A stretch of DNA of 64,000 nucleotides from contig CM049319.1 in assembly GCA_026874595.1 (NCBI GenBank), forward strand, positions 1,557,501 through 1,621,500, read 5' to 3'. A model generated the notes under the pieces. The model made no database searches, had not been told where the DNA came from, and saw only the letters and a list, made by a program, of their open reading frames with translations. Origin of the DNA: Sipunculus nudus (Eukaryota; Annelida; Sipuncula; Golfingiida; Sipunculidae). Positions 24,026 through 36,960 of this stretch are shown here, in pieces. A program made the position numbers and the translations under genes. How positions within the stretch are numbered: position 1 is the first letter of the stretch; every line of letters begins with the position of its first letter.

Positions 24026-26190
24026 TTTTCAACCTTTAAAAAATTATTTTTAACATTTTCTGTTAACCTATATAAGTTAAAGTTTTATAGGCTTACAGGG
24101 CTTAGCACAATATCAATACGTGACCAGTCTTCAAATATCCTACCATGTTCTTCATGTTTAAGTATATTCTAAACCCAGTGTTATCTGTATCGCCGAACAC
24201 TCTCTGAAATTTCCCCTTAAGTTCTTAGGTATAGCAATTTAACATCGGTAAACACACTGAACCACATGACTCGCCAAAATGTGTATTTCAATTCAAGACA
24301 AATTCCCCTTTTCCTAATATAGATATTTTGCTTTTGTTTATACAAAGCCTTTAATTTATTTGGACAATAAATATTTGTTTATTGTTGTTTAAATCAAGAG
24401 TGAGGGCTCTCCTGTGCAGCTGACTCCGCTCCGTAACGCTTGAGCGGAGACCCCCGTTACATAATCACTAGCCGATTTCTGAAGTTTCCACTCAAGTCAA
24501 GTCAGTTGGTATTTGCATGCGCCTCGTGCAGGACTCTCAAATCTCGCTTAAGTTTATTATCTTTTCTTATCATGGGGTAATTTTCCCAATATACATATAT
24601 ATACAAAGCCTTAAATCTATCACACAAAAATGGTGGTCTCAGCATCATAATACAATTTTAGCATATTGATATTTACTTGCACAATTGTACCTTATAATTG
24701 CAAACAATTATAGTTCACTCAGTTCGGCAGTTCCTCCTATATCTACACAATTTAGAATCGAAAAGTGTTATTTTATACCTTGAATATTACTCAGTTACTA
24801 ATTACCTCCTTTCCCGGCAAATTCAACAAAGTTGAGAGTCGGGTTCAGCAAACGTATTATATCAAAATATAAATAATGATTAGATATCAATAAGAAATTT
24901 ATTTGAAAAAGCATTTAAAGAGAATACAAACCATAAACTGCTTTCAGCCTATTAAAAATGCAAGAAAAAATTACTAAACTGTAAATACATACCTAATTCT
25001 TTTATTTTGCCCTTTCCTTGTTAACTGAGTTGAATTCTGTTAATAATTAAGAATTAGGTAGTTATATTAAATTATAAGTAATGTAAGAATTTATTTATTT
25101 GAATAGATCCTAAAACCATAATTTACTTTCAACCACGAAAAAAATACAACAGATGACTAAATGCCACTGAAAGCTCCATTGCATTGAAACTTGTTTTTAA
25201 ATCGATAATTTCGATAATTTTACTGCAGTTTATTAATTTATTGGAAATGTTATTATTCCAAACATATATTTTACATAAATGATGTTCAAGGACCGCCCAA
25301 TAACTTGTTATATACTAACAAAAGTCCATGAATTTGCTTGTAGCCACATGCCAATGTTTTCCCCTGCAGATAGATTATAAAGGATAAGTTAAAACAAATA
25401 CTGCTTCATGGCACAAGATCAACATGTATTTGTGCACTGATCATTTGTGATCAAAGGTGTGGTCAATTCAATAAATTGTTTCAATCTCCTGGGCTCTTCG
25501 TTAATACTACTTCAAATACAATTTTCGAAACAGATGATTTCACTGGAAATGTATATATACTAGCATATTCCCTATATATGTTATAGAGCTGATAATTTGT
25601 TATCATTTGAACCATTATGCAGTTCTAATTAATATTCAAATGATATACAGTTTCACATCAATGGATGACGTGACCTTTTAACCTCAAATAAGCTACATAC
25701 ATTTAACACTTTAACAAGATTTTCGTCACATTTTATGCAACAATTTTTTAAGTTATTTCATAATGGTGTTCTTAATATGTATATTTATTAATTCAAAACG
25801 AGTTTTAGAGTCAGTCAATATTAAAACATTCCGTTTATTATTGTAAACATGTGGAATTTTACGTACAATCCTGTTATTGTTGTCTCGGGCCTGCTGAAAG
25901 AAGTGGAAAATGAGTTCGGGTGGGCAACCCCTCCATAATGATCATAACTGACTTGAAGATACTTCATACCAAATTTGTTGCTTTTATCCGGTGTGTAACA
26001 AAAATTCCGTTAAGTCGTCTGACTAAGAGGAAGAAGCGTGTTGTCATCAAATGGCACACAAATGGCAGTCAGCTTTTTAACAATTGAAAAATGATGTGAC
26101 ATTCAGGATTCTTTATTGATATGTAAATAACAAAATTTATAACTACATACTTTAACACTTTGTAGACACACATCAAAACTCGCAAATTAT
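24026..26190. other. AT-rich intergenic stretch
   Basis: No gene is visible. A small hairpin CTCCGCTC...GAGCGGAG occurs near 24426-24452. Otherwise there are low-complexity AT tracts only. Confidence 0.5.
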
Positions 26191-26312
26191 ACGATTACAG
26201 AGTACACTATGCTGTACGCATATCATATTACACGATTACAGAGTACACTGTGCAGAACACATTTCATATTACACGGTTACAGAGTACACTTTACGCTGTA
26301 TGCATTTCAGCA
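26191..26312. repeat. Three-copy tandem repeat of about 41 bp
   Basis: ACGATTACAGAGTACACT recurs at 26191, 26232 and (as ACGGTTACAGAGTACACT) 26272, with similar spacer sequence, just downstream of the vWA gene stop codon. Confidence 0.8.
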
Positions 26313-26514
26313 TAAGACTTGCCATCCGCTGTTACATTTAAAAAGGATTTTAATTAATGATTCTGTGAATGGAATGATAAAATTACCGACTTGATTACGA
26401 CTTCCCATGATCATGAAATGATTAATGTGTCATGTTTAATGAAAGCACACGTCAAGTACACAAAACGCATGCATTAATTGAACACATGGCGTGAGACTGT
26501 CCAATTTGTCCAAA

Positions 26515-27893
26515 TTAAACAGAGATATCAATGTTCCTCCACTGAACTGCCCTTGTACAACCTCTCCTGTACATGTTCCAGGCGTAGTCGTACTGCCGTC
26601 TCAGGAATGACGTCACATCCTTTGCTGTTAGGAACACCTGGTCGCCACACTTGGTTCTTTTAGTGATCACGGCTCGCCGGACGAATACCTTGCAGCCATT
26701 TTCAATGGCATGTTCAATATTTTTCTTGAATGAGCCTTTGCACAAATAAGTGTCCCAGCGCATACCATTGAAGCCTTTAGTACAACGGCAGCCCATGACA
26801 TATTTCCGACAGGAAACCCGGGGTTGCACCGCGAATTCATACAGTGCAGGAACACAATAAGCTCCCCGGAAAAGCGCAAGTCGTCTGCTTCCGGAAAACC
26901 CATTGCGCGCTGAGCCCCAGAGGGCGCTGTTGTTGACATAGTCCGACTGAGCGAAAGCTAGTTGCCATGGCGTCCACTTAAGGTCTCTGAGAGCAAATCG
27001 TGTTTCGAATTCTTTTTCCCGATGTTTCCTTCCAGATTTTGTTGGAATCGTTGGAACGGTCGCTTTCTTACCAGCCATCTTGATCGCCTTTCTTTCAGCA
27101 GGAGCAAGGGAAGTTGGTTTAGTTCGGGACTTCAGACAGGTGGCGCCAGTTGTCTTCTTGTCTGTAGTAGATTTCTTGGCAGCACCGGTAGCTCTGCTTA
27201 TTTTTGTCTCCCTTTTCGCGGTGCTGACTTTATTTACCAGTACGGGATCGGATGTGGACTCACTTGTTTCCCCTCTTAAGGCATGAAACATGGTGTCTAG
27301 TTCATTGCGCATGCCCGGTCCTTCCCTGTCACGTACTTCCTGTTCATACGCCTGAAAAAAATAAAATACAAAATGTGAACACATGCATTTATAAATGATA
27401 CTGTGAAGTTTAGTCTCTACTTGTTAACAATTTTATATGTGATTTGTCTAGTTTGAGCAGTTTTCACGGATTATAAGCAGGGGGTGTACACAACACATTC
27501 AAGAAAATTTATATTAATAAAAACATTTACATCCAAGATAAAAAGAATTATTTTGCTTTAAAGGAAATATTTGATTCTTCAGATAACCGTTCATAAGCGA
27601 TTAAAAGGAAAAGGACCCACCTGGAAGTACTCGACGCCATGTTCACGGTAACAGATGGCCATCATCATGTCAATGACAGTCTGAAGTTCCGTCAGCGTCA
27701 AGTAGCGACCTCCAGTACGCTGAGCCAGAGGACCCCAGAACTGATGTTTGGCCGTGGGGTGGCGTCCCGCCTGAACGCTGTATATTTTGACTCCCTGGAA
27801 AGAGGAATATCATCATCATCATCATCGTCGTCGTCGTCGTTATTATTATCAAGATTCATATTATTCCTGAGAATGTGAAAAAAATACATACAG

Positions 27894-27942
<49 letters not shown>

Positions 27943-28595
27943 GTTATTTTTTTTATTAATTTATTATTTATGACAACCCTTGAAATACTTTTATTTTATC
28001 TTTATAAATATCATCCTACTTTTTTTTATAAAATAATACTTAAATATTATGATTATTTTCAATTTTATTATGTTCTTACCATTTGATCTCTGAGCTTTTG
28101 AACCTCCTCTTCCCAGTCTATGTTGTCTTCGTTCATTGTGTAGTCAGAGCTGTGTGGCAGGTCGTCTCCGATCATCACCAGGGAGCGCTGCGTACCGGGC
28201 TTCCAGCTCAGCTTCTCTCGCACTTCACGTAACACCAACTCGTAACACTCCTCGCTGTCACCTCCCCCAGTTCCACTGACGTCGTTCACAAAAGCACACA
28301 AAGCGCCAACGTCATTGGTAAAATCCACGAATTTGGTGACGTAACTCCATTTGGCATCACAGTAGTCGCCGTGGGCAAACACTGCAATCTGGAGGGAAGG
28401 AATGTCCATGAACAGCCGCTGGATGGTGTCTTTGAGTTTGTTTCTGACTTCATCAAGATACATCGACATGGAACCTGTCGTGTCAAAAGAAAACACCACC
28501 TGGATCGGCTGAGGTCCGTAGTGAGGGACAGATGACGCCATGTCGGTGTTCTCAGGAGTCGTGGTTCCTACGTCCATTGGCTCGCTGTCTGGCAT
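26515..28595 (-). CDS. vWA (MIDAS) domain protein with uncharacterised C-terminal domain; three exons
   Basis: Exons 28595..28080, 27794..27621 and 27351..26515 join in phase 0 to 508 aa. Junctions: donors GTAAGA and GTGGGT, acceptors TTTCCAG and TTTTTTCAG; introns are 285 and 269 bp. Residues 30-230 form a von Willebrand factor A domain with a full metal site: DTTGS (D38, T40, S42), T109 in GTGGGDSEE, and IGDDLPH (D144). Its style is closest to vWA domains of the alpha-kinase/vWKA group, but no kinase follows. A basic Lys/Thr/Ser linker (about 250-320) leads to a C-terminal region (about 325-508) with scattered cysteines (CRKYVMGCRC, CKVF) that I do not recognise. No signal peptide or membrane segment is seen, so the protein is probably intracellular. 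ATTTTCCAG just before the ATG at 28595 suggests an upstream non-coding exon; CAGAG/GTAAAT at 28966 is a candidate donor. Confidence 0.85.
27795..28079 (-). other. Intron 1 of the vWA gene, carrying microsatellites
   Basis: This 285-bp intron contains (TA)n at 27894-27939 and a (CAT)/(CGT)n run at about 27810-27840. Spurious open frames rich in Ser or Asp arise from the trinucleotide run. Confidence 0.8.
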
Positions 28596-29970
28596 ATTTA
28601 TTCTGGAAAATAGAGTATACCCTGTTTTTCAAGGGAGATGTCTGCTTCGGAGAATATAGGCATTATTACCCTAAAACATTGATGTTTTTTTTCTTGCGTT
28701 AAAATTTTATCACAACTTAATACAACAATTTTGAAAGTCTGTGTATGTGTGGGCACGTAGTTGATTAAGATTGCGTTAAAATGTGACTTCAAATTAAAAA
28801 AAATAACCGGTAAAAATTATGTATATTCATCCTTAAACATGTATTACTGTTTTGTATAATAATGTGAACATATAGTTAGCAATGCTTCCCATGCTTAATA
28901 AGGGCTTTAATTAACGTTACACTTTAACATATCAGTGAATACAATGCATGTATTTCCTCATTTACCTCTGTTGGTTTTAAGAGGGATTGGTGCAGGTCTC
29001 CGATAGTGCTACTTAATTTATTTTATTAGAGACTGAACACGTTCTCGCCTGGTAGGTGAGCAAGTTATCTGAATGGAATGCGAATCGCCAGTGATATTTA
29101 TACTATGCTAGAGCCTCGGTCTGGATATCAGTTCGTAGACGCTTCACTTTGACCAGGTAACTTTATTCTCTTCGAGCTCATACAAACTGCCGAGTGGTAT
29201 GAATAAACCACGACCCGTTCAGACTTGCAAGCTGTGACATGAGTCCAGTCATTCAGTGAGATCCTGCCCAGACATGTATGCGCCGCCATCGCCATCTGTC
29301 AACGAATAATGGTACTTATTAACTGGGCACAGTTTTGCATTTTTCGATTGTAAAAATAATGGGCTCATGAGGTCAAATGAAAAGAATTATGGGCTATATA
29401 ATAGTTTCTCAGAAACAGACAATTTACTTTGTGCAGATATTTTAACAGTCCGACTGTATGTTCACAAACTGCTACAGCGCCGTCTCATACATTGCTTCAT
29501 ATCGCAGCAGTGAATCACATAGCCTCGTTTTCAAAAAAAGATTACCTCATCAAAACAAAACCACGTGCTTTCCTGACTGATGTCAATTAGTGCATGGAAG
29601 AAATAAAGCAGCTACACGTTAAAAAACTAAAACTAAAGTTGCCGATACCCTTTCGGAACTGAGGAGTTGTCAGTTTGTTCAACTTCCATGTTCGGCGTTT
29701 ATTCAGTGCACAAATAATCCTGAAGAGATATATTAACATTATTTGCCAGTGATTTAACTGATTGTTGATATACTTATTCTGTTAATAGTAAATGTGCATT
29801 GATGTGTTATAGTGGGTAGAACCACGCATGTATATATTTACTCTATTTATTAGAAATTTCAGTTTTCGGATTTTTTCCCAAGGAAATGGTGTTTGTTATT
29901 TGAAATATCATTGACTATATATATAAAATATATATTTATATATGTGTGTGTGTTACAGTCATTCTGTGAA
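28596..29970. other. Upstream flank of the vWA gene
   Basis: It presumably contains the promoter and the 5' non-coding exon of the minus-strand vWA gene; the candidate exon ends at 28966. No TATA box can be assigned with confidence. No other gene is visible. Confidence 0.4.
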
Positions 29971-31089
29971 ATCAGTCATTTCATGAAATGCCTAATTATT
30001 TAAGTCATTTCGCGTAATGCCTGTGACCACAAGTCATTACGTTAATTGAATAAAATTTTCAGTAATTTCATGAAATGACTGAAATTCCTGCCTGGTCTTT
30101 ACATGGAATGACTGGATTGAAAAGAATGAACACAGTTTAAGCTAAAGCAACGGTATAATTGTCAGCAAAGCTTCACCAGACAATTATAGTTGATGCAAAC
30201 ACTCAGTGATACCCTATTTATTCGTCTTACCTGAAAAACTACTACCAATTTAGTTGTATCACATCCTCCCATGGGTCACGGCACTCCACTGAAATTGATT
30301 ATGAGAACATTTGCAAATTTGTATTATAAAATTAATAATGGAAATGAGTTAATTCGTTGGTATGTCACTTTCTGGAATTTCTCAAAACAAACATAATTGG
30401 TGTTAAATATGTACTTTATAGGACTACACGAAAGAGGCAGAAGCTGCCTCTTATGATCATATTTTTTGTAAAAGTACCAGTATTTCAACTACGTGACTGT
30501 GATATGCATGTAAAATACCATCTGGAAATGTATGACCGTACACGGTGATATAATGGTTAAGAACGTGGCGCTGAAGTATAATGGCTTAAATAAAAGCTGT
30601 AAGAAAATTAATTTATTTTGATATAAAGAAAAAGGTGATAATCCTAAGAGTAATATGAAAGTATACATTTGATCAATGAAAACAATTGCAAAATTAATTG
30701 TTTCTTAAAACAGGTTAGACATGGTCAGTTGCTAAAAATTGATTTTTTTTTTAGATTTTTTTTTTCAATCAAATCAAAAGTTCTATGAAAATTTGTCCAA
30801 TTGACCTGATTTATTGAGTGTACGAGTTATATGTATAGGCAGCCCAAGCGAGTTTTAAGAGATATGAATGAAATGCTACACATTATATACCATTTTGCTA
30901 GTTTTATCTGACTACATGTATTTAATTCAGGAATTTATTTGACATATGAAGTGATACCAGATTGAAAACAGCTGTACTTGATGAAACTACCTGTTCTCAG
31001 GGCTTTATAATATCATTTAAGGAGCATCATGTTAATACAGATTGCAAGAGTGCAAACCTGCACCTCTACAACATTAATAAAATCAAAAC

Positions 31090-31790
31090 CTACATATATA
31101 GATGAGCCATCACCAGAGCGTTTAATCCATGCATTTGTGACCAGTAAGTTTGATTATGGTAATGATCTCCTCTTAACTTAGTATATCCAGTGTCCTTCAT
31201 ACAGTGGCTCCAGAGAGTTCAAAATTGTGCAGCTCGAATTCTGTGTGGGAGTAAAGAATACGAGCATATGACGCCTGTCTTGCAAGCCCTACATTGGCTC
31301 CCTCTGTGTCAACGGATAAAGTTTAAAGTTGCTATGTTGGTGTTTAAGGCAAAATATGGTATTGCTCCAAAATACCTCCAGGATTTAATCCAGCCTTACA
31401 TACCTGCGAGACGTCTGAGATCATTAAACCAAGAATTACTGTGTGTTCCATATCAAGGCTAATAGAACTTTTTGTGTTGCAGGACCCACTTTGTGGAACT
31501 CTCTCCCACGGGACCTAAGTCAAACTTCTAATCTTGACACATTTATAAAAAAGCTTAAAACCTATTTGTTTTTGCAATATTTTGGTAGCTAATTATACTT
31601 TCACTAAAATCATTCGGCACATTTACTACGATATTTCGCTCTTGTGTTTTAACAGCTGCTTTTAATGATATGTGTATACAAAGTACTTTAAAGCAATTTT
31701 TAATCCTTTCAGTTTGTATGTTGTAAAGCGTTTTATAGAGCGGATTTAACATAAAATAAAAATTAATATTAATTATTATTATTAATTTAT
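31090..31790 (+). mobile_element. 3' fragment of an L2/CR1-type LINE, frameshifted
   Basis: The frame reads LQRVQNCAARIL, LHWLPLCQRIKFKV and IPARRLRS, the familiar C-terminal end of L2/CR1-clade reverse transcriptase proteins. One base is out of register near 31455. The next frame continues as AGPTLWNSLPRDLSQTS and ends FGS* near 31592. Upstream, LIHAFVTSKFDYGNDLL (from about 31114) extends the homology in broken form. The 3' end has TGTAAAGCGTTTTATAGAGCG followed by ATT repeats, as in many L2/CR1 tails. It is a dead 5'-truncated copy. Confidence 0.8.
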
Positions 31791-32240
31791 CAGATAAATC
31801 TATTACAATTTACAGCTGAAAACAGCTTGCAGAACCCATGCCTTTAATGCTACACGTACGAAAACAGGAGTATTACTATTATCTAGGTCGCCCAATCCCA
31901 TTACTGAATTTCAACATGTGTAAATGATTGCGTTTGATTCTAATATTTTATCTCATTGAATTTTTTTTCAAATGTAATTAATGATTATATATGTGCAGTA
32001 TGTAGATTTGGAAACCAAGACTTCTTGAACTAACATAAACACGAAGGCTTTTTTCCCACTGTTACACTCAATACTAATGGCTACCTGATACCCCGTATTA
32101 TAGAAGGTATCTGCTCAGCTAATACATGAATATTGTTGAAGGGTTTCCTTGTAGTTACTCAATGGCGATTCCCCCCCCCCCCCCCCTCCCTTTTCAGCTT
32201 TAACAGGTGGTAAGTTTTCTTATTTCCCTGCTTTGCTAAT

Positions 32241-32345
32241 GCATTTGTGTAGGGTTTATTTATAGCTTGTATACTTTACTATATTACTATATGCATTTGT
32301 GTAGGGTTTACTTATAGCTTGTATACTTTACTATATTATAATACT
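32241..32345. repeat. Two-copy 52-bp tandem duplication
   Basis: GCATTTGTGTAGGGTTTA, followed by TTATAGCTTGTATACTTTAC, occurs at 32241 and again at 32293. Confidence 0.85.
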
Positions 32346-32730
32346 ATATTTTACTCACTATTGCTGCGGAAGGGACCAAAGACGTGTGGTATCTATGTCC
32401 CCTGCATAAATAATACGAACACGGAGGCTTTTCCCACCACTACCTATACTGCTGATGACTACATGACAGCCCTAGCGATAATACCAAACACAGTGGGAAA
32501 AAAACAGTTGGCCAGTTGCTTAATTGCCTTTATGATTAAAAAAATCTGCTCATATCTCCCTATTTTACCTGTTATACAGATTACCTGATTTGCAGTCAGG
32601 AAATTTGTGAATTTATAACCCTTAATTATCAGTCATTTCAATGAAATGAACAATTTAGTCATTTCACTTGACTGGTGGTCAAAGGCATTACGCGAAATGA
32701 CTGAAATGTTTAGGCATTTCATGAAATGAA

Positions 32731-34080
32731 CATATACATATACATATTAAACTCGTCATGAATATTTCACTATACTGTTTGCTTTATAAAGGTCAAGAAG
32801 TACGTTAGAAGTATATGCTACATTAAAAATACGCATATGTTATGACGAAACACGAACGCAAAGAGCATGTGTAAATGGAACGACCCCTGACCTATCAGGC
32901 GACTAAGTTTGTCTCCATGCAAGCAGCGTAATTGCGACCAAACAACGTATAAGTGATTCACGTTTCTAAATAATCGTCATAGTGTGTTTCACCTATAGGA
33001 TTCCCGTCCACGGGAGCTATATATAGCACGGGGAACCCCATTTCAAGTGAACGGTGACAACTAATTTTCCGAGGGGTGAAGTAAGGAAAAAGCAGGGAAA
33101 CAGAACTAGATTTTGCAAGCCTCATTATGAAGGTCTTTATCCCCATAAATACGATGGTTTATAAATTCTTAATATAATTTGACACTCTCTGAAATCAGTA
33201 TAAAAAATTGAGAAAACTGTATCCACCCCCTTTCAACACAAGGGGGGGGGGGGTGTCGCCTTCTATCTCCACCACGCTCTGACGCCTATGAAGAAGATGT
33301 TAAAAAGTAAATTTTAAATTTTCGTTCCATGAACTAAAAACATCGATTTTATTATCATAAATCATATTTAAGAAATTTAATAAACCTTTCACAATCATTC
33401 ACGAAAAATTGCATAAAAAAATATTTGTATCTGTCATGTAAACATTTTAACATGTAAATTCTTCATTAAAATTCGACTATTTCTCATCGAAACGTACTGT
33501 TGTATAATTGTTTTTGCAACTTTACCAACCAGGAAAACTATCCTAAGGACAGAAAAGTGCTGCGTGCGCAGATAATAACCGAAGGGGGTACTACAAGAAG
33601 AATAAAGCAAACAAACCATGCACATCAAGAGAATCTTGGTCATGAACATTATAATGAACACGAGCATACAAGTCGACCAAGTAATAATTAAATATGGTGC
33701 AAACATCTGATGTGGGATTATGTTGAATCCCCCTGTTTCACAATAGTGTTGAAACCATCACGAATATTGTTTATCTCTACTAATTATGGTTTTCGAGCTT
33801 GAGATAAAAAAAAGTTAATGCAGTCATTTCGTTCCCAGTTCGCCTATCGATTAATGGTTTTCTTTGATACAATGGATCGATTTTTCGATACATTGTAGGT
33901 CCGAGTCCAGTTCAGACCGCCTTCTGCGCTAAGACTCCTGATGAAAGTCTTTACCACAAGTGCCCTCTCCTCCCGTGCATTAGTGAATGGGTACTTGTTA
34001 TGATCAGCGGGAATATGTAGAACGGATAACCTTCTAGCGCTTGTTAGACATGTCTGCAAGAAGTATGGTCAGGCCCGGAA
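32731..34080. other. AT-rich intergenic stretch, no gene seen
   Basis: It contains a G12 run at 33242-33253 next to CCACCCCCTTT, and short open frames without recognisable features. Confidence 0.45.
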
Positions 34081-34083
34081 GGC

Positions 34084-34305
34084 AGGGAGCAAGTCAGATG
34101 GGACTGAAATAGGGCATTCGGTAAAACCCGGAATATCCGCGGAATTTCCGAGGCTATTCCGAGATTCCTCAGAATAAAAGTTAGAGCAATTTCCCTCGGC
34201 TGAGGACCAATGACAGTGGGAAAAAATATCTAAACATAAAGATTGAATAATAATCTTTATATTTTTATCAGGGTTCAGTTCTAATCTTCTACTATTCAAC
34301 GTTTT
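34084..34305 (+). repeat. Dispersed repeat, copy 1 (inverted partner at 43200-43390)
   Basis: GGAATATCC, GAATTTCCGAGG, CAGAATAAAAGTTAGAGC, AATTTCCCTCG, GAATAATAATCTT and GTTCAGTTCTAATCTTC appear in the same order as on the minus strand at 43390-43200. Identity is moderate and the copies are old. No coding potential is seen. Confidence 0.7.
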
Positions 34306-34679
34306 TCCGAGCCAGATCTGACCGGCCCGGGACGAAGGCAATGTTGTTGGGGCATCATACCTAAATCCGGCGACTTTAGGACAATTCTGGGAGAGTATAA
34401 ACAGCTGACAGGCCTGGATAAAAAAGATATGACCAAATTGCCGGTAAAGCGAGCGAATTTGAGATTTATCAGATATACTCTTCTTACTGATAATAAGATT
34501 ATGGATTATTGTGGAAGGCCATAACTAAAGAAAGGGACGTGACATGGAGGCTTCAACAGTATCTGTGTCTACATTTACCACTGGCATTATTAAAATTCCA
34601 TTTTGTTATTAGTTTAATGAACAAAGAAGACAACTTCCTCAGAAAAAAAAATAATTTATTAACAACTGAAGCATAATAA

Positions 34680-35270
34680 TCAAATGAAATATTTAATAAT
34701 TGAAAGTAAATTCAGCCTCATGAAATACATCAGATACCAGTTATCAATGTATGAAATATTTACAAATGACAAGTAAAAAGATGAAACACAAGTGATACCA
34801 GGTTTCAATTTATGCATTATGCAAAAGAAAAGTAAAATGATCATGTAATATACTCCCTATACCAGGTGTTAATGTATGTATTATATTTACAAATGAAAAG
34901 TGAAATCATCATCTTGAAATACATTATGTACGTTACCGGGTGATAATGAATATGAATGAGAGGAGAGGAATTAATATAGGGCTGTGCCCTGTTTTCCAAT
35001 CCTCGTTGATGAATTTGAGATTCTAAACCATTGAATGCATGAAATATTTGCATATGAAAAGCAAATCGATAATGAAGTACATGTTACACAAGGTGTAAAT
35101 TAAGACATGAAATATTTACATAATGAAAAGCGAAATGGCCATCATGTCAAATACATGTTATACCAAGTGACAATTATTGAAATATTTACAAATGAAAAGC
35201 GAAATGATCATAAAATACACGTTTTGCCTGGTGTCTATGTATGAACAATTTACAATGTAACATTGAGTAA
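34680..35270. repeat. Diverged tandem repeat, about 70-bp units
   Basis: Blocks such as GAAATATTTACAAATGAAAAG, then GAAATGATCAT, then a GATACCAGG/TATACCAAG motif, recur roughly every 65-80 bp about seven times. The array ends some 170 bp before the LTR element insertion. Confidence 0.7.
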
Positions 35271-35440
35271 CAGTTAATGAATACTATAGTACATTTATAA
35301 TTTTGGTTCTAACAGAGAAATAGTAAAAATAACACAAATACAGAAAATATGGATATAAATTAACACACACCCTGACGTATATCAACATATGATTACGTAT
35401 GTAATTAGCCGTGACAATCCGACTCAGTAGGCAATCAGAT

Positions 35441-35828
35441 TGTAGGATTTTCCCCACAGATAATAGAAAACGACACATAATTTTAGGTTTAAATTACCAA
35501 ATGACCGAAAGATCTGTCCTTTTGAATTATACTGCCAGTCTGATAGTTATAAACGTGATAAACAGGGAGCTAGAAGGGTCGCGGCAGACTACTAAACTTC
35601 GCCTTATGTCGATTATCCTTTAGCCCCTTAACACGTCTAAATGACTAAACCTAGTGCTGACCAGACGTGGGCCTGTGTGGCCCACGTCTGCATCATTCAG
35701 CTGCACGCGGAAGAGTGAGGAGGACGGGACATTCCTGGCCGTAGGCCAGCCTACTTTACAATAGGGGTGGCATTAATGGGCGAGTCCAAATACTGATAGC
35801 TGACCGGTAGTAGGCCTCATATCTTACA
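35441..35828 (-). repeat. 3' LTR of the LARD element
   Basis: This is the 388-bp copy. It contains the strong dyad CAGACGTGGGCC...GGCCCACGTCTG (near 35663-35690). It differs from the 5' LTR by an additional TG inside that dyad loop and by two base changes. Confidence 0.93.
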
Positions 35829-35841
35829 CTCTTCCCCCCTT
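35829..35841 (-). promoter_or_regulatory. Polypurine tract of the LARD element
   Basis: AAGGGGGGAAGAG on the minus strand ends exactly at the 3' LTR boundary, as required for plus-strand priming. Confidence 0.8.
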
Positions 35842-36960
35842 ATTTGAAAAAAAAAAAAAACAAAGTTTTTTTTTTTTTTTGTTAAATAAAGAAGACATCT
35901 TGGCCATATACAGGCAAAAGCAATTTTGAACAGACGCACATTACAGCCTCAAGGTAAAAAAAACCTGGGGACAGATATTCCAGGAAAAACCATGAGCTTG
36001 TAAATAATTGTGCCTATAACAGAGCTGGCAGTATTTGTTTTATATAACTGCAATATCTTGATCTGTGCCCCATCGCACAATTTTGTAAATTGGTAAGTTT
36101 ATTCAAATAAACACATCAGTTAGTAATGGAATGATAACAACATGGAATAGCATTTCATGTATCAGTAAAACATTAATGTTTGCAAAATATTTTGCATAAT
36201 GTCCAAATTTGGCTGCACTGTGTCAGCATAGCACATAAGAGAGTCCTTCTCAGAAATTACTCAGCATTTAGTATTCAAAAATGTCTTTCATCATAACTAT
36301 GCACAAGCAGGCAAGTCCATAGGCAGCCGTGTTGTAACTTGTAGCTGTGCTGAACATAATGTTGGGTGCAGGAGGCAGAACATGTACGTCTTACTCCTGC
36401 AAAGAAATAAAACAACGCCGCAGTATCTATTCCACACAAATTATATCACAACATATAACAATAATGAACAACTCTGACTTAAAATTCAATGTGATTTGTT
36501 TTTGTTTTTTATAACTACCGCTTACAGCTTTTAGGTCTGAATAACTTTGACATGCCATACCGCTCTGGTTAATGTAACAATTATCATATACAGGTTGAAT
36601 GGAGAATACGGTCAGGTCATAACAATACATTACCAGGGCTTATATATGTACCTAAATGGATGCAAACTTGCATGAATAACAATTTAACTCAAAGTATAAT
36701 ACGATGTTCTCATAATTAATGTTTTAATTAATTAAGTTGTGCAAGTCATGTTATACTAAAAGGAAGAAACTAAATAGCCTTAAACCGTAAGCTGTAATAA
36801 AAGAATACTGTATCCGTTTGCAAGGAGACCAACAGAACAGTTGGTCAAATTATGATTGAAATATCACACTATTTATTATAAATATCACACTATTTATTCA
36901 ATCCTTTAATGCGAGAGAGTGAACTAGCTAATAACAAGCTAACAAATATATATTGGGTAC

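Larger units (their letters stand above)
29976..32728. mobile_element. Element bounded by about 110-bp inverted repeats (palindrome-rich ends)
   Basis: The left end (29976-30090) and the inverse complement of the right end (32728-32632) align along their length. Shared blocks are TCATTTCATGAAATGCCTAA, AGTCATTTCGCGTAATGCCT and TTTCATGAAATGACTG. Each end holds several 14-16 bp palindromes of the type CATTTCATGAAATG. The 2.75-kb body has no transposase-sized frame. It encloses a LINE fragment (31090-31790), probably a nested insertion. The most likely reading is a non-autonomous DNA transposon or foldback element; no target duplication was identified and the superfamily is unknown. Confidence 0.55.

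Noticed and set aside
27670-27889. Asp- or Ser-rich small proteins in the vWA gene intron
   Set aside because: They are produced by the (CAT/CGT)n microsatellite inside intron 1.
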